Below, piece after piece: positions 52,949 to 61,615 of a DNA stretch of 64,000 bases. Numbering within the stretch: the first letter of the stretch is position 1; every line of letters starts with the position of its first letter. Where the stretch lies: contig JAKJHU010000023.1 of the NCBI GenBank assembly GCA_022316685.1, positions 4,792,692-4,856,691 of the forward strand, read 5' to 3'. The DNA is from Progne subis subis. Lineage: Eukaryota; Chordata; Aves; Passeriformes; Hirundinidae. The notes under the pieces were generated by a model, which ran no database searches, was not told the origin of the DNA, and saw only the letters and a program-made list of their open reading frames with translations. The translations under genes were made by a program, and so were the position numbers.

Positions 52949-54874
52949 ATGGGTGCAAAGCTCTCTGCCGCCCAGAAAGGGTTGTATTATAGTTTAAATG
53001 CAGTTGTGGGGCTCGCCGAGTTAAAAATTTCTAAAGGCGAGCTCAAAAGGTTCGTCAGGTGGATGTTCCTGCACTTCCCGCAGACGTCCCCGGAACAGGT
53101 TTACAGCCCCAGATTTTGGCAGGCTGTAAACAACAAAATTCAGAATCTGATTCTTTCCGGGGACAAACAGGCTGCAAAATTTTCTAATTTGGCCACGCAG
53201 CTTTCAGCTGCTGTCATAAAAATTCATAGGGAAGTGCAGAAACAGCCAAGCCTTGGACGGCCTGCCCCCAGTTCTCCCTGTCCCCGTAACCCTTCCCCTC
53301 GTCCCCAGAAGGGAATCCTGAAGGGAGCAGCAGGACTTGTGCCTGCTGGCTCAGGCTCCCTCAGGACTCCCCGATCCCCCCGCCCGGGTAGTCCTGGCCG
53401 GACTGCTCGGGGTGTCTTGGGCAGCCCTGGCCAGGCAGCTCAAGACTTCCACCCGTCCCCATTTTCCCCAGTTAACAAACCCCGAGTTAAATTTAATATC
53501 CCTGACTCCCGACCAGCACAAAATGGCTCCCCTACCCTGTATCCCCAAGATGGCGGAGACCACATGGCTCGGTTCTCCCCATCCCCCTTTTCTTCTTCCT
53601 TAAACCCCTTTCTTCCCGCCCCTGATCCATCCAACCCCTTCCTTTCCCAGACCCCGCCCCTCCCTAAAAGGGCTCCGCCCATGCCTCCGCCCTCTCCAAA
53701 AACCCCACCTTCAGCTCCTCCCAGTTACTCCTCCCATGGGAACGCCCACACTATGCCATCGGCTTCCCAGACCACTCCCCCACCCGGAAGGTCCACCCCC
53801 CGGACTTCCGGTTCCCACGCCCCTCCGTCCGGTTCCCACGGTCCGGGACCGGAGGGGGTGGGGCCGAGGCCTGTTACATCTGAGCCTCGGCAGCCTTCCC
53901 CCGTTCCCTCATTAGCCCCTGTTGTTTATAAAGCCTCTCGTGGGGGGCACCAAGTTAGGGCAGTCCACCACCCCTTCTCCCAAGCCACCATCCGAGACCT
54001 GTGTAAGGCCCACAAGGAGTATGGGCGGGACAGCCCCTATTTTAGGGGTCTGCTCCGCTCTAACCTTGAGGCTGCTGTTGTCATCCCAGCAGACCTTAAG
54101 CAGTTGTTCTCCTGCCTAATGGATTCAACTGAGTTCCAACTATGGGAGGCAGCATGGAGACAACTGCTTAGGGATGCCTTGCCAGGTCTCCTCATCGACC
54201 CGGAAACATCGGTCGATGATAATGGGGATGCCCTCACCCTAGAACATCTCATGGGTGAGGGAAGGTGGGTGGACCCGGCCGACCAAGCGTCGGCAATCCC
54301 TATAAAAGCCCTCCACAGCGTCAGGGAACATGCGGTGACAGCCTTTTTTGGGATGATGCCGGACGGTCCTGTCACTCCCTACTATAAGATCACTCAGGGA
54401 CAGAAAGAAACTTTCACCCGATTCGTTGAGCGGCTTACCCGGGCAATAGAAGTTCAAGTTACAGATGTTGTTGTGAGGAGGGGAATTCTTAGGGAAATGA
54501 TTTTAGCCAACGCTAACAGTATGTGCCGTACGGCCATACTCAGTCTGCCCCTGGACCCTCCTCCAACCGTACAGGACATGCTCCGGGTTTGCCAAGCGAA
54601 AGTCCCATTAATGCAAGGGAGCGGCAGTGACGAGAAGCCCCGACCACCGCGGGTGGCGACCCTCACCGGCACTCGTCCCACTTCCACCAGAGATCAGAAT
54701 AGGCGGCCGTATGTTCCCCAGAGAAACCGCTGCATTATCTGCAGGGAGCCGGGGCATTGGGCTAACACCTGCCCATTGAGGGAGTCCATAGAGGCTCTTA
54801 AAAACAAAAAAGGGGGAGGCGGGGGAGAGGTGGGAGCGGGAGCGGCGGGTAACACCTCCTGCCGGTTAAACTAA
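52949..54874 (+). CDS. gag: Gag polyprotein, intact open frame (641 aa)
   Basis: Encodes the virion structural polyprotein (matrix, a proline-rich linker, capsid, nucleocapsid). Start: the ATG opens MGAKLS, a good N-myristoylation signal (Gly2, Ser6) for membrane targeting. Residues about 90-320 are rich in Pro and Ser. At 254-260 PSAP overlaps PPSY, two late-domain motifs that normally recruit TSG101 and NEDD4-type ligases for budding. The capsid major homology region starts near residue 483 (QGQKETFTRFVERL). One CCHC zinc knuckle lies at 595-608 (CIICREPGHWANTC); mammalian betaretroviruses usually have two. A basic, Gly-rich tail follows. The stop codon directly follows GTTAAAC, where ribosomes may slip into pol. 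No internal stop is present, unlike copy D. Confidence 0.96.
   Translation: MGAKLSAAQKGLYYSLNAVVGLAELKISKGELKRFVRWMFLHFPQTSPEQVYSPRFWQAVNNKIQNLILSGDKQAAKFSNLATQLSAAVIKIHREVQKQPSLGRPAPSSPCPRNPSPRPQKGILKGAAGLVPAGSGSLRTPRSPRPGSPGRTARGVLGSPGQAAQDFHPSPFSPVNKPRVKFNIPDSRPAQNGSPTLYPQDGGDHMARFSPSPFSSSLNPFLPAPDPSNPFLSQTPPLPKRAPPMPPPSPKTPPSAPPSYSSHGNAHTMPSASQTTPPPGRSTPRTSGSHAPPSGSHGPGPEGVGPRPVTSEPRQPSPVPSLAPVVYKASRGGHQVRAVHHPFSQATIRDLCKAHKEYGRDSPYFRGLLRSNLEAAVVIPADLKQLFSCLMDSTEFQLWEAAWRQLLRDALPGLLIDPETSVDDNGDALTLEHLMGEGRWVDPADQASAIPIKALHSVREHAVTAFFGMMPDGPVTPYYKITQGQKETFTRFVERLTRAIEVQVTDVVVRRGILREMILANANSMCRTAILSLPLDPPPTVQDMLRVCQAKVPLMQGSGSDEKPRPPRVATLTGTRPTSTRDQNRRPYVPQRNRCIICREPGHWANTCPLRESIEALKNKKGGGGGEVGAGAAGNTSCRLN
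54865..54871 (+). promoter_or_regulatory. -1 frameshift slippery heptamer GTTAAAC
   Basis: In the gag frame the heptamer reads G TTA AAC and is followed at once by the TAA stop; slipping back one base gives GTT AAA and enters pol without a stop. Pol has no ATG, so some recoding is needed. The heptamer is identical in copy D. GUUAAAC is an established slippery site in equine arteritis virus, but it is not the usual retroviral one. Confidence 0.75.
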
Positions 54875-57800
54875 GGGAGGAGCGCAGGTCCGCCCGGCGC
54901 GTTGACAAAAATAGGGCGGACCAGGCAGTGGGAGAGGGGAATGTAACAACGAGCGCCAATGATACGCTGCTTTCAACCGAAAAGGACGAAAATTATCCCG
55001 GACATGACCTATCAGATCAAAAGACAATTACTGACCATGACCTTTCTAAGCCCATCTTAGTTACATCTTCAAGGGGCGAACCATACAGACTACAGCTCAC
55101 CGAAGCCATCTACATGACCAACGCGGATTGGACCTTCCTGTCAGTAAACATCAAAGAGCAAGGTACCTGGCCAGTCAGAGGGAAGGAACTTGTCGTCATC
55201 GGGGATTGTAAGTACACCCCGCAGGAGATCGAGATTCTCCCAGGGATTTTGACCAACGACCCTGAGAGTCTCGTTCTCTGGCTGCGTTGCACCCATCCGC
55301 CGACCTTTCTTCCAAAGGGACAAATAATCGCACAAGTCATCGCTACCCGTGGGCCAAACGATACAACAACAGTTCCGGTGGCTTGCCCAGTGCAAGCCAT
55401 CACAGAAGAGAGGCCCCGGGTAGCTTGCGAGTTCACGGTGGGTGGGGAGACACTCAACATCACCGGTCTTTTAGACACGGGGGCAGATGTGACGGTCGTG
55501 CCAGCTGAAGATTGGCCGTCACATTGGGCTTTGCAGGACGTGGCTGGACACGTCCAGGGTGTCGGAGGGCTTCAATTGGCTCGACAGTCAAAGAGCGTGG
55601 TACAAATTAAGGGGCCGAAAGGGCAATTGGCCAATATTCGCCCTTTTGTTTTAAACTACAAGGAACCTTTGCTTGGCAGGGATCTCATGGCACAATGGGG
55701 GGTCAAAATTGACATACCCGACCCCTCAGTGGACATTTCCACGGCGACCATTGAAGAGCGTCCCACCAAAAAACTTAATTGGCTAACTAATGATCCAGTT
55801 TGGGTGGAGCAATGGCCGCTTTCGAAACAAAAATTAAAAGCGCTCGAGGAGCTCGTGGAGGAGCAATTAAGAAAAGGTCACATTGTAGAGACTGACAGCC
55901 CTTGGAATTCCCCAGTTTTTGTAATCCAAAAGCCGGGGAAAGACAAGTGGCGCCTCCTCCAGGACCTCCGCCAAATCAATAATGTTATTGAAGACATGGG
56001 ATCCCTACAACCGGGTATGCCTTCCCCAACCATGCTCCCACGAAATTGGCAATTGGCGATTATTGATATTAAAGATTGTTTTTTCCAAATTCCTCTCCAC
56101 CCGGACGATGCCCCACGTTTTGCTTTCTCGGTTCCCACCATCAACCGGGAAGCCCCAAGGAAGCGCTATCACTGGCGGGTACTCCCTCAAGGGATGAAGA
56201 ACAGCCCTGTTATCTGCCAGTGGTATGTGGCCTCCTTGCTGTCCCCTGTCCGCGCAGCCGCGGGACAGGCCATCATCCATCATTATATGGATGATGTCCT
56301 AGTGTGCGCCCCGAGTGACGACATGCTCTCACATGCGCTTGACCTGACAATCAATGCATTGGTTGCCGCAGGTTTCGAGCTGCAAGAGGAGAAAGTTCAG
56401 AGGATGCCACCCTGGAAGTACCTCGGGCTGGAGATCGGGAGGCGGTCCATTGTACTGCAAAAATTGGCCATTAAAACAAAGGTAAGTTCCCTCGCGGATG
56501 TTCATCAACTGTGTGGGGCTTTAAATTGGGTAAGGCCCTGGCTAGGCCTGACCACCGAAGACCTAGCCCCCCTTTTCAATTTATTGAAAGGGGGAGAGGA
56601 GCTCAGTTCTCCTAGGGCACTTACCCCAGAAGCTGAAAGAGCTCTGGAAAAAATTCAGGACTCCATGTCCTCAAGGCAGGCTCACCGATTCGACCCCGAG
56701 CTGCCTTTCAAATTTATTGTAATGGGAAAACTGCCACACCTCCACGGGATGATCTTTCAGTGGAAAGACATCCCGAAGAAGGACCGAGAAGGGAACGATC
56801 CACTCTCTATCATAGAGTGGGTCTTCCTGAGTCATCAAAGGTCCAAGAGGATGACCCGGCCACAGGAACTGGTGGCTGAGCTGATTCGGAAGGCAAGGCT
56901 CCGAATCAGAGAATTGGCCGGTTGTGACTTCGATTGCATTCACATCCCAATTGGTTTAAGATCGGGCCAAATTTCAAAAGCTATGTTAGAACACTTGCTT
57001 CAAGAGAACGAAGCACTGCAGTTCGCTTTGGACTCCTTTGCTGGGCAAATTTCAATTCATCGGCCTGCCCACAAAATTTTTAATCAGGAAGTTCAATTTG
57101 CCTTGTCATTGAAAGAGGTTCGAAGCAGGAGGCCACTCAAAGCCTTAACCGTTTTCACAGACGCGTCCGGAAGGTCCCACAAGTCAGTTATGACTTGGAA
57201 AGACCCTCAGACTCAGCAGTGGGAGTCAGATATCGCTGAGGTGGAAGGATCACCTCAGGTTGCTGAGTTGGCCGCAGTCGTTAGGGCTTTTGAGAGGTTT
57301 CCCGAACCTTTCAATTTGGTAACAGACTCCGCTTATGTAGCGGGGGTGGTGTCCAGAGCGGACCAAGCCATTCTGCAGGAGGTGTCTAACATAGCACTGT
57401 ATGAATTGCTCTCGAAATTAGTTAAGCTGGTCTCCCACCGAGAGCAACCGTTTTTTGTGATGCACACGAGGTCACACACTGATTTGCCAGGGTTCATCGC
57501 GGAGGGGAACAGGAAGGCAGACGCCCTCGCTGCCCCCGCCGAGATGGCCCCCCTGCCGAACATCTTTGAGCAGGCAAAACTCAGCCATCAGCTCTTTCAT
57601 CAGAATGCGCCTGGCCTCGTTCGCCGTTTCCACCTAACGCGGGAACAGGCCAAGGCGATTGTGGCCGCTTGTCCATCTTGCTCCCAGCACGCTGTACCCA
57701 CCTTACACGCGGGGGTAAATCCCCGAGGGCTGAGGAGCTGCGAGGTGTGGCAGACAGATGTCACTCATTTCCCACAATTCGGCCGCCAAAAGTATATCCA

Positions 57801-58443
57801 TGTGTCAGTTGACACATTTTCCGGAGCTGTGTTCGCTTCTGCCCACACAGGGGAGAAGGCAGGGGATGTTATTAAACACCTCATCCATGCCTTCTCTTTC
57901 ATGGGCATCCCGAAGGAGCTGAAAACCGATAACGGCCCGGCGTATAAGTCCAGGGAGCTCTGCGGCTTCCTGCAGCAATGGGGGGTGGAGCACAAGACCG
58001 GCATCCCCCACTCCCCCACAGGTCAAGCCATGGTGGAAAGGACCCATGGTACCATCAAGAGAGTTCTCCATCAACAGCAGAGGGTCCTCAAGACCGAAAC
58101 ACCAGCGGTCAGACTGGCCAGGGCATTGTTTACGATTAACTTTTTAAACTGCTCTTTCGAAGGTCTCAATCCGCCTATCATCAGGCACTTCGGGGCGAGC
58201 TCTCTATATACCATCAAGGAGAAACCACCGGTCATGGTCAGGGATCCTGAGTCCGGAAGGACGGAAGGGCCACACGACTTGGTCACGTGGGGACGTGGGT
58301 ACGCTTGTGTGTCCACCCCCACGGGGCCGAAATGGATTCCATCTAAGTGGGTAAGGCCCTACGTCCCTAAGGGCTCAGGGTCCAACAAGGTCCAAAGTCC
58401 GCAGGTAACAACAGCAGCGTGGAGGCGGAAAAGAAAAGAATAA
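54865..58443 (+). CDS. pol: Pol polyprotein, intact open frame, expressed by -1 frameshift
   Basis: Supplies replication enzymes as a Gag-Pol fusion. The frame is open from 54,853 and has no ATG near its start. Counting from the codon at 54,928: residues about 60-150 resemble a dUTPase core but without its usual catalytic motif; protease with LDTGAD near 182-187 and LLGRDLM near the end; reverse transcriptase from about 281 with catalytic YMDD at 453-456; RNase H with TDAS (Asp745), AELAAV, TDSAY and the later HTRSH..AEGNRKAD segment; integrase with HX3H (His887), CX2C (Cys915) and catalytic Asp944, Asp1001 and Glu1037, a DD35E spacing. The C-terminal integrase part ends in a basic tail (WRRKRKE). 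Protease and RT share one frame, so only one shift is needed, unlike typical betaretroviruses with separate pro and pol frames. No defect is visible, but activity is not shown. Confidence 0.95.
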   Translation, partial: VKLREERRSARRVDKNRADQAVGEGNVTTSANDTLLSTEKDENYPGHDLSDQKTITDHDLSKPILVTSSRGEPYRLQLTEAIYMTNADWTFLSVNIKEQGTWPVRGKELVVIGDCKYTPQEIEILPGILTNDPESLVLWLRCTHPPTFLPKGQIIAQVIATRGPNDTTTVPVACPVQAITEERPRVACEFTVGGETLNITGLLDTGADVTVVPAEDWPSHWALQDVAGHVQGVGGLQLARQSKSVVQIKGPKGQLANIRPFVLNYKEPLLGRDLMAQWGVKIDIPDPSVDISTATIEERPTKKLNWLTNDPVWVEQWPLSKQKLKALEELVEEQLRKGHIVETDSPWNSPVFVIQKPGKDKWRLLQDLRQINNVIEDMGSLQPGMPSPTMLPRNWQLAIIDIKDCFFQIPLHPDDAPRFAFSVPTINREAPRKRYHWRVLPQGMKNSPVICQWYVASLLSPVRAAAGQAIIHHYMDDVLVCAPSDDMLSHALDLTINALVAAGFELQEEKVQRMPPWKYLGLEIGRRSIVLQKLAIKTKVSSLADVHQLCGALNWVRPWLGLTTEDLAPLFNLLKGGEELSSPRALTPEAERALEKIQDSMSSRQAHRFDPELPFKFIVMGKLPHLHGMIFQWKDIPKKDREGNDPLSIIEWVFLSHQRSKRMTRPQELVAELIRKARLRIRELAGCDFDCIHIPIGLRSGQISKAMLEHLLQENEALQFALDSFAGQISIHRPAHKIFNQEVQFALSLKEVRSRRPLKALTVFTDASGRSHKSVMTWKDPQTQQWESDIAEVEGSPQVAELAAVVRAFERFPEPFNLVTDSAYVAGVVSRADQAILQEVSNIALYELLSKLVKLVSHREQPFFVMHTRSHTDLPGFIAEGNRKADALAAPAEMAPLPNIFEQAKLSHQLFHQNAPGLVRRFHLTREQAKAIVAACPSCSQHAVPTLHAGVNPRGLRSCEVWQTDVTHFPQFGRQKYIHVSVDTFSGAVFASAHTGEKAGDVIKHLIHAFSFMGIPKELKTDNGPAYKSRELCGFLQQWGVEHKTGIPHSPTGQAMVERTHGTIKRVLHQQQRVLKTETPAVRLARALFTINFLNCSFEGLNPPIIRHFGASSLYTIKEKPPVMVRDPESGRTEGPHDLVTWGRGYACVSTPTGPKWIPSKWVRPYVPKGSGSNKVQSPQVTTAAWRRKRKE
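54887..54922 (+). promoter_or_regulatory. Predicted frameshift-stimulating stem-loop
   Basis: GGTCCGCCC (54,887-54,895) is the perfect complement of GGGCGGACC (54,914-54,922), with an 18-nt loop. It starts 15 nt after the slippery site, longer than the usual 5-9 nt, so a pseudoknot or extra pairing may complete it. Copy D keeps the stem with one G-U pair. Confidence 0.65.
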
Positions 58444-58505
58444 CACCACCATCGGGCGGAGTCACCCCTCACCCTACTGTTCCCCACCTTTTTGTAACCT
58501 TTATG

Positions 58506-58520
58506 TTTAGTATTTTTCAG
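58506..58520 (+). promoter_or_regulatory. Predicted env splice acceptor, provirus E
   Basis: TTTAGTATTTTTCAG ending at 58,520, six bases before the env ATG, identical in copy D. It is kept although env is deleted. Confidence 0.7.
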
Positions 58521-58525
58521 TTCGG

Positions 58526-59027
58526 ATGGCGATCTCCCAGACCGGATCCCCGGCTCCGAGGAACTTCCACCTCCTCCTCGGAGTCATGATGACGCTCAGC
58601 CTCAGTCTTCGCGTGGACGGAGAACGTCCACGCTGCCATCAAGGAGACTGAGGACTGGCTGAGCGGACTGTTTTCAAACTGGGGAATTTCCGGCTGGGTT
58701 GCGTCAATTGTCAAAACTGTGTTGCTATGTTTGTTTATTCTTTTGTTAATTATGCTTGCGTTCAGTGTTTTGAAAAAGATGTTGTTTAATTTAGTTGCCA
58801 CCACACACTCCCCCACCATCAATCACCTCGCCGTCGCCTTAGAAGATCAAGAGGCAGAGGAGCTGGAATTGGAGGAGATGTTGGAAGGGGCCCCAGAAGA
58901 AGAAGAAGGAAGGAACCCTGATGAGGAAGACCATGGACTGGGGTACCCTACCCAACATGAGTGGTTTGCAGAAACATATCCAGAGTCGGAATATCTCACT
59001 CCTCCGTTCCAGTTCCGTTCATCTTAA
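58526..59027 (+). pseudogene. env remnant with large internal deletion
   Basis: The ATG at 58,526 and a signal-peptide-like start (HLLLGVMMTLSLSL) are kept, and the frame then stops after about 42 codons. From about 58,620, in another frame, the end of the transmembrane subunit resumes (NVHAAIK...), with the membrane span at about 58,690-58,790 and an acidic tail ending at 59,027. Compared with copy D, the surface subunit, fusion region and CX6CC motif are gone (over 1 kb), and about 10 further codons are missing just before the ETEDW segment. Because the two parts are in different frames, no Env fusion product is expected. Unlike copy D, the tail is complete, with no early TGA. Confidence 0.9.
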
Positions 59028-59032
59028 AAAAC

Positions 59033-59046
59033 AAAAAAGGGGGAGA
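59033..59046 (+). promoter_or_regulatory. Polypurine tract of provirus E
   Basis: AAAAAAGGGGGAGA directly before the 3' LTR. The env tail ends within a few bases upstream. Confidence 0.93.
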
Positions 59047-59730
59047 TGTGGTGGTGTGTTGTTTATTTATTCGTTTTATATGAATTTGTACCCCTTTTTA
59101 TGTAATGATCTGTTCTCTGTAACCCCCTATTTCAGACCTGTTTACTCCAAAGTACCCTAAGTTCGTTATATGTCAATCATCCCTTCCCCCTTGTACCAGA
59201 CATGTCAATCCTATCTCCCTCCCCTTGGGCGCCCTGTCTATCACTCCCAGACCCTTCCCTAGCTTCTGGAAAGATCCAGGGAGGGCGTCGAGTGATAGGC
59301 CAGGGCCCTGGAAATCCCCTTCTGTCATTTTGTAATTGGTCCCCTGTTTTATGGTTCACGCCCCTGGTTACACCCCCCAGTTCTATGATTCGTCGCCAAG
59401 TTGTAACCACCCCTGTTTCCACCCCCGGTTATAAGCTCCTGCACGCCTGCTCTCGGGGCTCCTCTGAGCAGCAGGTCAGAGAGTGCAGAGCCCTGTGCTC
59501 CCTCTCCCCAAATAAAACCAAGTTGCACCCTGCTCTTTGGAGTCCTCTTTCTTCAGCTGCCGTCGTCGTGTACCACACCTGCTGCCTGTCGCCGTCGTGG
59601 GGGAAACAAGGCCCCACAGGGAGGAGGTGGCTTGCGTGGCTAGCCACCCCGACCTCACTACGCTGAAGCGGTGCGCACCCTGAGCTAGCCTGCGGCCGCT
59701 CATATCAGAGCGAAGGACAGCACCGCGACA
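59047..59730 (+). repeat. 3' LTR of provirus E
   Basis: 684 bp, one base longer than the 5' LTR because of an extra G near 59,263. TTATAAG at 59,429-59,435, AATAAA at 59,511-59,516 and the conserved U3 pair at 59,238-59,245 and 59,291-59,298. Confidence 0.97.
59511..59516 (+). terminator. Poly(A) signal of provirus E
   Basis: AATAAA in R of the 3' LTR, where proviral transcripts should be cleaved and polyadenylated. Any host promoter upstream on the plus strand could also end here. Confidence 0.75.
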
Positions 59731-59736
59731 ACTGTT

Positions 59737-60765
59737 GGCATTATTTTCTTGCTTAAACCAAAAGTCTATAGGTCAGGCCTGAGAGAATTAAATAATGCGG
59801 CTTTATTTACTACTTCACAGTGCTTCATGCTATTTGTGTATTACTTCAAGAACAATTCTGAAACTTTTCAAGCTGGAAATCATAAGAAGACTACAGAGTT
59901 TTATATAAAACCTTTCGAGAGAAAATGTCACAAAACCTGTCCACTTGTGAGCTAAGGAAAGCTTTTAGCCTTTAGGAAACAACACCCTGTTCCTACTCCA
60001 TCTATAAAAAGACCAACCTAAATTTTGTCTGTCGTCATTGATGAAGCCCTTCTTCACCTAAAATCAAACTGAAATCCAATTTTTCCACAAGCCCTAAGAT
60101 GATGGGTGCATTTTCAAAAGCTTTAAGAAACAAAATTTTCCTCAACTTCTGGCTGATAATGGTGTGTTAGGAGGTTGTTGAATGTATACCCCTGTATAGT
60201 TTTATAATATTCATTTGGCATCCTCTAATACAAATGGATACTGGAATAGAAAAACAGAATTGGAAGTCTTTTCCTAAATCTGCTTTTTCTTTTTATATTT
60301 TTCCATGGCATGTTGGATGTTAAGGAAAATATGTTGTTCAGATCCTTTTTCCTTGCATGATTCTGATGAACTTTTAATAGTTTTACAGAAAAGATTAAGA
60401 CATTTTTAAGAAATTCTCAAGACCAAAATATATAATAAAATCCATTCTAGCAAATTCTCTTATACCTACTATGGCTTCTCTATAGAGCAAATGCAAAAAC
60501 TTTTTCAAAGAGTAATCACCTACATTTGGTGACAAAAAGCAACTTGGCCCTGCCGTCATTCAGATAGTGTAGAAACAAAATCCTTGCTACATTTTCCTTA
60601 GGATTCCCTAACTCCTAGATGCTCCCACAATCTACTGGGATAATGCTCGGTTTTACATCTAATATACTGAGATCTACTGCATGATGTACATGTACATTTA
60701 ATAACATAGGTTAGTGGGTCTGCACTTTACAATGATATTCTGTGAATATGAAACCAGAACACACT
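59737..60765. other. Non-coding stretch right of provirus E
   Basis: AT-rich; no gene, RNA or nameable repeat seen. Confidence 0.5.
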
Positions 60766-61343
60766 TGTTGCAGCAGCCCTTTTATTAGAGGGTAAAAATG
60801 AGCCAAGGCACAGACTTCTTGCTAAACACAGCATAGAAAGGGTCCTGGTTTATGACTCTTCACGGCTCAGTCAACTTAACTCCAACTATTCACTGACTCT
60901 GGCTGCAGCAAGCTCCTACTCTAGGTTTCCTTTGCATCCTCTGGCTGATGGTTATTTCCTGTGAAATCACATCTGCATGTATCAGTTTGCAGACTCTGAC
61001 TGCAGGCTTTCATCTGTCTAGACTATGACTGCAGGTTCCAACAACAGGCTCTGACTACAGATCCAGACTTAACCTCACAGCAATGATTATCTCTCCAGAA
61101 GCCTGCTTTATGAGTCTCTCCCCACCCTTTGAGGTTCCTTCCCCATGATACTCCTCTCTTTACCAGCCACCCCCCTCTTTTATCTCACTCATCCTTATTG
61201 GATATAGCTGTGACTCATCAGGGGCGAGGCTGTATTGGGTAATTAACACGAGGTGAGATCATTTGTATTCCCTTCTCCTACACATACTGGTTTTTTTATG
61301 TCTATTTCAGAGTTTCAGCCCCATTTTCTCCTGAATCATCACA
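60766..61343 (-). mobile_element. Possible LTR-like element, minus strand
   Basis: On the minus strand it would begin TGTGATGATTCAGG, carry a TATA-like GATAAAAG near 61,184-61,192 and end CTAATAAAAG...GCTGCAACA (AATAAA at 60,781-60,786). TG and CA ends and a terminal poly(A) signal suggest an LTR, but the distance from TATA to AATAAA is about 400 nt, the tail after it is only about 15 nt, and I find no target duplication. It also contains several CTGACTGCAG-like words at about 60,895-61,060. Class unknown. Confidence 0.3.
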
Positions 61344-61581
61344 GGGATGGCACCTCAGGCCAGACAAGGACAATATACAGATGTTACACAGGGCTGGAAT
61401 AAATAAGGCTGCTTTATGAAGTGCTGCCCTATGGCTACTCAGCCCTTCAGGGCTCAGCCCTCAGGGCAGGCATCTGGGTAAGCTGACCCCGGCACACTGA
61501 TGCCACCAACAGTTCCATCAGCACTCACTCACTCACTTGGGATCTCTGAATCATGCTGTACTATCAAGGCATACGGGACCA

Positions 61582-61615
<34 letters not shown>

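Larger units (their letters stand above)
51677..59730 (+). mobile_element. Provirus E: LTR-gag-pol-(env deleted)-LTR, plus strand
   Basis: An 8,054-bp class II ERV with exact 6-bp duplications ACTGTT (51,671-51,676 and 59,731-59,736). Order: 5' LTR, perfect tRNA-Lys(1,2) primer site, leader with splice donor, open gag, open pol one frame back, env remnant, polypurine tract, 3' LTR. The LTRs differ by 6 substitutions and one 1-nt indel by eye (about 0.9%). Gag and pol have no visible interruption, whereas env has lost nearly the whole surface subunit and the front of the transmembrane subunit. It could in principle be expressed and move within the cell, but could not make an envelope. The 3' LTR and env tail continue in the expected order with no other rearrangement. 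Confidence 0.98.

Noticed and set aside
53337..53603. 88-codon frame overlapping gag of E
   Set aside because: Alternative frame of the proline-rich gag region; similarity in D follows from DNA similarity.
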